Of a stretch of DNA of 64,000 nucleotides, positions 56,528 to 64,000 are shown piece after piece. Positions within the stretch are counted from its first letter, which is position 1. Each line of letters starts with the position of its first letter. Both the position numbers and the translations under genes were made by a program. The notes beneath the pieces are model-generated. The model made no database searches. It saw only the letters and a program-made list of their open reading frames with translations, and was not told the DNA's origin. Source of the DNA: Isochrysis galbana (taxonomy: Eukaryota > Haptophyta > Isochrysidales > Isochrysidaceae); the NCBI GenBank assembly GCA_018136815.1, contig CM030935.1, forward strand, positions 3,980,299 through 4,044,298, given 5' to 3'.

Positions 56528-57024
56528 CTCCTAGTCTGGGTGGGGTGCCCCATTGCCCCTACAAGCTACCCCCTTCTACAATAGCCTGCGTGAGACCTCA
56601 GTTTTGGAACGGAGGTAGAGTAGTACAAAAAATTGCGGGGACCAGGAGGGTCGGAGGCCGTCCACGCGGCTGGCCCCGTTGGCATCGCGTCGTGCACTCT
56701 CCGAGGGGCGAGAAGCGGAGAGGGGGGAGAGAGAGGGAGCGAAAGAGAAGGTGGCACAGGGAGGAGGGAGGGAGGAGGGAGGGAGAGAGCGGGCGGGCGA
56801 GTAAACGTGCGGTCGAGGGAGGGAGAGAGAGAGGGTCGGAGTGAGTGAGTTAGAGAGCGGGGGAGAGAGAAACGGGAGAGAGAGGGAGAAAGAGCGTTTG
56901 AGAGAGAGAGGGAACAAGGGCCAGTCAGCCTGCCACTGAGAGCGGTGAGAAGGTGGCGGCGCGAGCAACTCCCGCTCCTCGTCACACCCTCGCCCCTCCT
57001 GTACCGCACGCTCTGCGAATCCTA
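56528..57024. other. Purine-rich 5' flank of the zinc-finger gene
   Basis: A GA-rich tract runs from about 56700 to 56915. At 56606-56618 the mariner-type terminus GGAACGGAGGTAG occurs. Confidence 0.5.
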
Positions 57025-57699
57025 ATGCGTGAGGATGAGCATGCTGCGCGCAAGGCAGCCAAGCGTGCCGCCAAGCTGGTAGCCAACCCAAATGCTGCGG
57101 CAAAACGGGCAGCGAAGAAGCACAAAAAGATGATGCAAAAGGGCCAGTCGGAGGACAGGCAGGAGTATGCAGCCAACGAGAGCCAGCCGAGTGGCATTGT
57201 AGCAGAGCCTCCGCTTGTTGGTAGCAAATGGAACGAGGTGACCAAGGAGAGCAGTGACAGCGGCGGGGCCAAGGCGGCCGATGGACTTGTGGATGAGGAG
57301 CGCTGGTGCAACGATTGTGGACAGGCCTTCATGTACGTTGTAGCAGAACAGCAATTCTTTCTCTCCAAGGGATGGGCTGAGGGGAAGCGCAGATGTACGG
57401 CATGCACCGCTGCGAAGAAGGCGCGATTCGGTGAGGTCGGCGGTGCAGCAGCTGCTCGCGCTGCTCAAACGACTTGCTACTCCTGTGGGAAGCTCGGACA
57501 CTCATCACGTGATTGCCCAGACAAGGCTGCGCTTCCGTGCTATAATTGCGGCAATGTGGGGCACAAATCGAAGGACTGTCCAGAGCCTCGCAGGCCTGAG
57601 GCAGGCATCTGCAGAAAATTTCAGACTGGCACTTGTACGCGCGGGGCCACTTGTCGCTTTGCACACATCTTGGAAAAAGACGCACATGCTGGGTCTTGA
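57025..57699 (+). CDS. Multi-zinc-finger protein (zinc ribbon, two CCHC knuckles, CCCH finger)
   Basis: Single exon; ATG at 57025, 224 residues. Residues 7-36 are Ala/Lys-rich and basic (KAAKRAAKLVANPNAAAKRA). A zinc-ribbon-like unit uses C95, C98, C124 and C127 (WCNDCGQAFMYV, KRRCTACTAAK). Two CCHC knuckles follow at 151-164 (CYSCGKLGHSSRDC) and 172-185 (CYNCGNVGHKSKDC). The last is a CCCH finger, C-x7-C-x5-C-x3-H at 196-214 (GTCTRGATCRFAH). CCHC knuckles and CCCH fingers bind single-stranded RNA or DNA, so the protein probably acts on RNA. It is not a retroelement gag: no gag core and an added CCCH finger. Confidence 0.85.
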   Translation: MREDEHAARKAAKRAAKLVANPNAAAKRAAKKHKKMMQKGQSEDRQEYAANESQPSGIVAEPPLVGSKWNEVTKESSDSGGAKAADGLVDEERWCNDCGQAFMYVVAEQQFFLSKGWAEGKRRCTACTAAKKARFGEVGGAAAARAAQTTCYSCGKLGHSSRDCPDKAALPCYNCGNVGHKSKDCPEPRRPEAGICRKFQTGTCTRGATCRFAHILEKDAHAGS

Positions 57700-60015
57700 T
57701 AATTGGTGTTGGATTGCGCTCTCGAGCCCTGTTCGGCCAAATCGCTGCAAAGCTTCTGCACCGCAGGTCTCCTGCCAGCAGCGTCTAAGACTTGCACCTT
57801 TTCCCTCGTCGACTAGTGGAGATACTTGTCGAGGTATCTACCATGTGGTGCGCTGATGGCCTTGCCCTTACCCCTGCCCTTGCGACACTCAAGGCAGGTC
57901 GATGAGGAAAGCACACCCAAGATTGTGATAGGTCTGCTAGCTAGCCACTTCTTGGCGATGTTGCGCCACCCGTCGGGGGGCACCCCGGCGGGCTGGCCCC
58001 CGCTATCTGAGACCCCAAGTGCCGTCCTTGCTTTGCACCCCCCCACCGGATGCTGCACTAGCCTTCTGCCTCGGTTAACGCTGAACTGTGGCTTCTAATC
58101 AGTTGGTCCGTGCAGCCTTAATCTGCCACGGGCCCGTTCCCTGAAGCAAGAGTAATCTGACCCCTCGCTAGCCCTAGTTGTCCATGCGCTCGCGGCAACA
58201 AGGGCCAGTAGGGTGTCGAAAATGCACCCACCATTCGAGAAGTACTGTGGCTCTACTGTTGCCACATCCTGCACACTAGAAAGCTCGTGCAACTTGCCCA
58301 TGAAACCATGCATATCCGGCTTTACTCAGGACATCCAACTACGTGTCAAGACTCAAGATCGTCCCACGCTGTCGCAGCTCTCCCAACTCTTCCTGTACGG
58401 TGACCTCTAGAAATGCTGGTCCCTCTACCCCTACAAGTGATGCGTGGTGCTCATTCCTCACTGCCATTAATTATGGTGCACGTGTCCAACCCGTTGTTTC
58501 CAGAGTATGCATCTGTGGCAATCTTTTTTTTTCACCACACAATCCTGACGCGTCATCACCCGAGAAGAACATAAGCCTTTGTTGGACTTTACGCCACAAG
58601 CCTGGAAACCGAAAATAAAGGGCAGAAGGGGGGGAACGGAGAGATGTGAGAAATCGGGACTAGAAGAAAAAAGACTGTGAGGAAAGGAGTGGAGCTGTGG
58701 CTGTGTTGCATGTGGAGACAATGGGGTTGGTGTCTGTAACATGTGAGATGCTACAATCCTTTAGGGGCATGGGGCGCGGACTACCAGAGGCGAAGGAAGC
58801 ACGCGACGGGGGAGCTGAGGACGAGCGAGCGGCCTCAGTCAACATGCGGTCGCACGAGACGAGGACGGGAGCGGGAGGCACACGAGGAAGGGCACAGGAG
58901 CGCTCGTGCAGTGGCGCAGAGCGTACGAAAGACACCAATAGAAAGATGACACGCGGGGGGGGGGGCAGAATGCGGGCGTTGATACAATAAGGAAAGGGGG
59001 GGGGAAGACCGGGGCGTGACGACGGAGAGGGAGTCGCGCGGGGGGACATAAAGGCGGGAAACAGTGCGAAGAGAGATGTGCGTCCCTCCCTACCCGCAAC
59101 AAAGACACCTGACACCTGAAGACTCTGGGCTGCCGCGATGTCCGAGGCCGCGCCCACGCCATCTGTCCTGTCTCCACGTGCTCCCCCTGTTCCCCATCGT
59201 TCGTTCTCCATGCCCCATGTGGGCCAAGCATCTCATGTCATGTCTCACCTCTCACTCACACCCAGTCACAGCACAGCCACAGCTCTATCTGATCCACAAC
59301 CGAACGTAGACGACTTCTAAAACAAAAGGATCGATCGCGGATGCGACAGGCGACAGGCCCTCCTTGCTCCTTGCACTTTGGCAACTGAAATTCTACCGCT
59401 TCTCCAAGACGGACAAGATGTTCCTAACCCGGGATGCAAAAGCGATGTTGCAAAAAGCCGCGCCCAAGGCGACAAGAAATTACATCGGGAGATCCTGGGC
59501 CAACACCTACTACCGACTAGGCATCCACTACCTCTCCATCGGCACCGCCCTTATTTCCCTTCTCTCCCTCTCTTCACCTTCCCTCCTTCATTCCTTTTTC
59601 TTCGGTTTCCGGGGTCCGGCCCAGGTGCACTACCTTGGGCCTTGCGCTCCTGGCTCGGAGCGTGGATTCCGGGCACGCCTTTTGGTGTACGCGCGCCCAA
59701 GGCTTGCCAAGGCGAAGAAGTGAACCCTCCAGGCCCTCCACACCCTCCTTTTTGGGGGAGGGACGCACGAGAGGTGGTGGTGCGGAGAAAAAAACGAACC
59801 TGAGGTTGCAACCGCTGCGGCACTGGATCCGTGCTCAGGCACGGGGCGTAGACCCAGCCGGAACTCATCACCATAGCACCCAGCCAGACCATAGCATCCC
59901 CTACACCGTCAAACTCTAGCTACCGCCCTTGGCACAAAGTGGAAGATCCACACATCGTACTTAGAAGTGCCATAGCTCAAGAGATATGCCTTGGTGATAC
60001 TCTTACCGCGGCTAT
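57700..60015. other. Intergenic region with repeats
   Basis: A weak match to an integrase-type H-C zinc region may lie on the minus strand near 57813-58058 (CLECRKGRGKGK), but it is too short to call. The GATCGCGGATGCGACAG repeat lies at 59333. The GGCCGGACCCCGGAAAC segment lies inverted at 59580-59640. Other frames are low in complexity. Confidence 0.4.
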
Positions 60016-62670
60016 TCACAGCCTTGATTTTGGTGCGGCGAAAAGGCCGTCGCCTTCTAGCCACTTTGGATTCTCAAGCGTCCATTTGATGGTCTTGCGG
60101 AGGGACTCCTCAAACGTAAGAGGCAGCTTCCAGCCTAAGCTCTCCAATTTCGTGCCATCAAGACTGTACCGGAGGTCGTGCCCGGGGCGTGTGTGAGGGC
60201 TGTCATGCATCTCGTAGATGAGCTCGCGACCGAGCTCGGCGGCGATGAATTTGGCGACCTGTAAATTGTCTAGCTCCGCCTCTCCCTTCACGTTGTACTT
60301 CTCACCGAGACGGCCATTCTCAAGCACAAAGAGTACCGCCTCCGCGATGTTGCGTGCGTGGATGTAGAAGCGCGAACCAGCACGGTGCGAGCCCTTATAT
60401 GCGTGAATAGTGATCTTCTCTCCTCGGAATATTTTGCGGATGCAAAGCGGAATGAACTTCTCGGGGTGTTGGCGTTCACCAAAAGCATTCATCACATTCA
60501 TTGTGACGAGAGGCACCTTGTACGTATTGAAGTATGACTGGCAAATCATTTCTGCCGCGGACTTTGACGCTGAGTAGGGATTGGAGGGCTTGTGTGCGTC
60601 GCCCTCCTTGAAGGCCTGCCCATCCTCAGCCGACCCGTAGACCTCGTCGGTAGAAAAGTAGACAAAGTGCGTGAGGCTGGGCAACGTGCGCGCGTACTCC
60701 AGCATGGTGAGAGTAGATTTTATATTGTTTTCCACAAATGGTACTGGTGTGTCGATCGAGTTGTCCACATGTGTCTGCAAGAGGAGTATAAGGGATGGGG
60801 TGGTGGTGCTGAGAATTGGAAAGTGGCAGAGTGAGAACGCTGTGAGGGAGGCATTCACGCCGGCCGAAATGAGTTGAGGAGTTCCAACGAAGTTACCTCT
60901 GCGGCAATGTGCAAAATGACGGCGATGCGTGAGGCATCGAGCTCGTAGGCGAGGCCTGGCGGGATTGGCGATGTAAGATCAACACAGTGCGTCTGAATCA
61001 AATGGAAGACGCCCGAGTCGCGGAGCCGGTCATACCCTTTCGATGCGTACGAAAGCTTGTCCAATACTACTATCTCATATTCTGTGTTCTTCACGAAGTG
61101 CTCAACGACGTGGTGTCCGATGAAACCACAACCGCCCGTGATGATGCACCGCTTGCGCGTGTTAAGATTGATGCGAGCAAGCCCATCATGAAGAGCGCGC
61201 TGCGGAGCCAGCTCTGTCCAAGCACGTATCATCCGCACGATGCGGTCGCGATCAGTCGCGCCAACCCACCAGCCAACTGGCAGACAGAGGAGCTCTTCCG
61301 CGAGGACATTAAGCTGTGGCAAGCGAGCCGCGTATGAGGCAACGCACGGGTGCAAATCATTGCGCTGGTGAACGGCAGAGGAGACTATCCCATGCTCCTT
61401 CAAGTGAGCGATGAGCGACCCACGCAGCGTAGCCTCAACGCGGATGGTAAAGAGCCAGTATGAGGAACAGGTGTCTGGAGGCAACGCGTTGAGCAGCGTA
61501 ATGTGTCTAAGCTTTGCCAAATGCTGCTGGTAGTAAGCCCCGTTCGCACGGCACACATCCAAAAGTCTTTGCACATGCCGTAGATTGCAGCGGCCCACGA
61601 TGGCGTTCACATCGTTCATGTGAAATTTGAAGCCATATTCCTCAATGGGCGGCTCCATCCGGAAGTCGCCACCGCCTGAGCGCCGCTCGCGATCGATGCC
61701 AAACCACCGGGTCAGCTTCGCACGCTCAAAGAGCCGCTGTGTCGGCGCGATAAGGATACCACCGTCAATGGAGGTAAGGTGCTTGATGGCTTGGAGAGAG
61801 AAGCAGCACAAGTTGCCATGCGATCCCAGCTTCTTGCCCTTGAACTTGGCGCCAAAGGCGTGGGCGCAATCCTCAATGACCGCCGGCCGGAAGCCGAATT
61901 TGGCAAAGCAGCGTTCCTGGATCGCAGCCACTCGAGCCAGGTCGATGGGCGAGCCGCCCCAATGAACAACCATGATCACCTTGGTTGTGGGTGTTAGCTT
62001 CGCCTCAAGGTCATCGAGACACATATTGCACGTCGTCTGGATTACAGAGACCGGTGAGGGAGTCAGCATCATGACGTTAGCAAGCTGTGCTCTGAGTCCG
62101 TAACGCACATGCATATCCCAGGCGCACTTGCCCTCATCGTCATGCACCCAGGAGCTTCACTAAGGCGCAGCATATTTTTCCCTCCCGAAGGCTCACCGGG
62201 TCAGCATCGACCCACTTGATTCGCAGGCGATTGGCGAGGATGGGCCAGTTAGTAGCTGTGCAAGTCAAAGGACACGTCAGTACCTGTGCCATCGATGCGA
62301 GGTGGTGAGCATACGACGAACGAGCCGGTCACGGATCTCAAGAAAGTGCACACACCTCGTCGATGTTGTCCCGAAGTCCTGGCCAGATCCCCTCGGGCTG
62401 TCTGAGCAGGTGGAGGCTAAGGTGGATAGCAGAAGTAGCTGAATTCATTGTCAGCACCCTGTCGTTGCAAAAGTAGGCGCGCAGTTCCTCCTCAAAGGCC
62501 TCCACCTGCAGCCCTTGTGTGACGTAGCCAGAGTGCACAACGCGCAACAGCTCCTCGTCCAGCTCCTCGGGCGGGGCCATGAAGACCTTGAAGAGCGGGA
62601 TCGTTGGCGAGGCAGAAATGCTGTGTGAAAGTTGCTGCTTTGCCGGCCCCGCTCCATCGCCTGCCCTCAT
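60016..62670 (-). CDS. Bifunctional sugar aminotransferase / NDP-hexose 4,6-dehydratase
   Basis: Four exons in phase 0: 62670-62356, 62283-62197, 62036-60897 and 60774-60016; 766 residues. The first half (about 1-400) is a DegT/DnrJ/EryC1/StrS PLP aminotransferase: PLFKVFMAPPEELDEELLRV, TMNSATSAIHL, LTCTATNWPILAN, VVHWGG, EDCAHAFGA, and the lysine (about K219) in FSLQAIKHLTSIDGG. The second half (about 425-766) is an RmlB-type dehydratase: Rossmann motif TGGCGFIGHH (435-441), STDEVYG (555-561) with the T-D-E active-site triad, and YSASK (Y581, K585). Together they would convert an NDP-glucose to a 4-keto-6-deoxy sugar and aminate it. Usually these are separate enzymes. Dehydratase precedes aminotransferase in the pathway, although in the chain it is C-terminal. 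Confidence 0.92.
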
Positions 62671-62830
62671 CGGCCCCGGACCGATAAGGCGGCGCCGCAG
62701 CCGGACGCTCCGAGAGTCGCGCGCCGCGTACCCACGCGGGAACGCCGTGATCGAGGGTATATGTAAGTATGTGAAGATTATAGGAGTACGTAAGTACTCC
62801 TAACTGAAGAGAAAGAGAGTGTACGAGAAC
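62671..62830. promoter_or_regulatory. Upstream region of the fused sugar enzyme
   Basis: Contains the palindrome GGAGTACGTAAGTACTCC (62783-62800), 113-130 bp from the start. Similar AGTACT-bearing palindromes lie before the TraB gene and the gene at 53227. This region runs directly into an LTR-B copy. Confidence 0.3.
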
Positions 62831-63640
62831 TGTCAGAGTCGGAGTTTTCTTGTTGTCCTAGTTTAATCCTAGTGCTGAGGGACCGTGCCTCATCGGCAAC
62901 GGAGCCCCTACCCCGCGATGGGGGTGTGCGCGGTTGGTGCATGGCTCGTCCGGTGTATGTGGCCAGGGATGCTAGCCAATCAATAAGACCTTCTACAAGC
63001 TACAAGACTACAATTTCTTCAATTTCAATTTCTAACTTGGTACCCCCGCCGAGAGCCGAGAGCCGAGAGACCACTCCATCTTCTACAACACTAGCGCGCT
63101 CGACGGCGCCGTTCTCTTCTCTCTCTTCTCTCTCTTCTCTCTCTTGACTAATCTTATGATTGATTGGTCTCGTGATAAAACCTCGCTTCTTGGCAAAGGA
63201 GGCTTGCATGGGCAATTTGCATTTGTAACAATTGGTAGAGACCTCCCAACTACCCTCTGGGGGTGTGGGTTGAAGGCGCACACCTGGGCGCGGCATGAGC
63301 CACTCTCCTTGGCTCGCGACACCACCAGTGGGCTCGACTGCCTTCCGACCGCGATCGCCGCCACCGTTGTTGTCAACTCTCACTTGATCGGCAATAATAA
63401 AACTCCCGTGAGTAAATGCCCCCCTACCTCAAGAACACCACAGTGCTGAGCGCCTTGATCCAAGCGGTCGAGAAAGAGGGGCTAACCTTCCTGAAAGGCA
63501 ACCGTGAGCGCATGAAGCTCGAGGGGCACCGTCTTCGAAGGCCTGAAGTTCGGTATTTTTCGAAAATTTCGCCGGAGAACCCTCAGTTTTTTTTGCTGAT
63601 CCATCTTACCGGAACCTATAGGGAGCTTATTTAGCCCTAC
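62831..63640 (+). mobile_element. LTR-B element copy with gag-like sequence
   Basis: The LTR 62831-63037 starts TGTCAGAG and contains the ATGGGGGTGTGCGCGG block; the primer-binding-like site is at 63038-63055. Downstream frames (MTNLMIDWSRDKTSLLGKGG; KNTTVLSALIQAVEKEGLTF) are weakly gag-like. There is no RT or integrase and no second LTR within the window. Confidence 0.6.
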
Positions 63641-63644
63641 AAGG

Positions 63645-63760
63645 CATATACGTATACAGCGTATACATGCCAGGCCCCCAAACTGTGTATTATACACAGG
63701 ACACAGGTCGCCGAGGCCGTATACACAGTGTATACACAAGCGCGCGAGCGCACGAGCCGC
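63645..63760. repeat. Cluster of palindromes
   Basis: TGTGTATTATACACA, GTATACACAGTGTATAC and ATACGTATACAGCGTATAC lie within 110 bp. Function unknown. Confidence 0.5.
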
Positions 63761-64000
63761 TCACGCGCAGCGATGGCGCGGCAAGGGCGGCCCGCCTGCC
63801 CCCCCGCCCGTGGCCCGTGGGAGCGCCCCCTCCATCCATTGCCTCCCCGTCCTCCTCTTCTCACTTCCACTTCTTGTGCTTTGTATGAGGAAACAGATTC
63901 GTGAGGAGGTGCTGGAGGAGGTGCCCTTTGCGACAAGTTTTCGCTTCTGTCGTTCGCCTTCTCCACGGATCTCAACAACTGCATGCACATCGACATCGGC
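63761..64000. other. End of window, no supported gene
   Basis: Frames on both strands are short and compositionally driven. A gene may continue beyond the window. Confidence 0.4.

Noticed and set aside
57813..58058. Integrase-type zinc region (CLECRKGRGKGK)
   Set aside because: Too short, and the histidines are not in the right places.
58660..59211. 183-residue minus-strand frame
   Set aside because: Pro/Ser-rich, no domain, and several overlapping frames on both strands.
1..64000. Bacterial origin or operon structure
   Set aside because: Many GT-AG introns, eukaryote-specific proteins (COG3, Popeye, UBX) and LTR elements exclude it.

Overview
The window looks like nuclear DNA of a GC-rich unicellular eukaryote, most likely a microalga; a haptophyte-like alga is my best guess, held with low confidence. 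It is not prokaryotic. At least eight genes on both strands are split by GT-AG introns of about 70-620 nt. The proteins are eukaryotic: COG3, a TUG/ASPL-type UBX protein, a Popeye-type protein, a mitochondrial carrier and UDP-sugar pyrophosphorylase. No rRNA, tRNA, CRISPR or plasmid feature was seen. Gene models were built by reading splice sites by eye, and there is no transcript support.

Left part (1-11.4 kb): a weak secreted-protein candidate (935-1706), a 1-kb mariner-type terminal-inverted-repeat element (2241-3252), a TraB-domain gene (minus, 4131-5211), an LTR-element remnant (5337-6190), an MFS transporter (6921-8351), a small unknown gene (9197-9602), a membrane-anchored acyl-CoA-binding protein (minus, 9561-10577) and a divergent secreted Cys-rich protein (10721-11421).

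Retrotransposon block (11.9-23.0 kb): three Ty1/copia copies nested like dolls. Copy A (minus, 16045-21157) has identical 247-bp LTRs and sits in copy B with target duplication ATGGT. Copy B (plus, 13846-21923) has identical 258-bp LTRs and sits in a degraded copy C with target duplication GAGTC. The left side of C is a patchwork of short copia pieces in alternating orientation, and its right side is an inverted gag-LTR piece.

Middle (23-46 kb): TUG/ASPL-like UBX gene (23636-26763), a small gene with two six-cysteine knottin-like motifs (minus, about 28266-28758), a mitochondrial NAD+/pyrimidine-nucleotide-type carrier (29863-31104), COG3 (33496-37281), then a divergent pair of rhomboid protease (minus, 39566-40393) and UDP-sugar pyrophosphorylase (40623-42827), and a Popeye-type cyclic-nucleotide-binding membrane protein (minus, 43619-45684). 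Dispersed palindrome-headed repeats lie between them.

Right part (46-64 kb): a large foldback element (46217-47375), a 2.3-kb element with 109-bp inverted ends that carries a glycoside-hydrolase-like exon (47691-49980), a coiled-coil protein (50656-52524), a small membrane protein (53227-53799), several LTR or repeat remnants, a CCHC/CCCH zinc-finger protein (57025-57699), and a bifunctional nucleotide-sugar enzyme (minus, 60016-62670) that joins a DegT-type aminotransferase to an RmlB-type 4,6-dehydratase.

Functional links are loose, as expected in a eukaryote. Two genes make or modify nucleotide sugars (UDP-sugar pyrophosphorylase and the fused enzyme) and one works in Golgi trafficking (COG3). 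A short motif close to GTAGAGAAGA lies about 50-110 bp upstream of several start codons and may be a promoter element.
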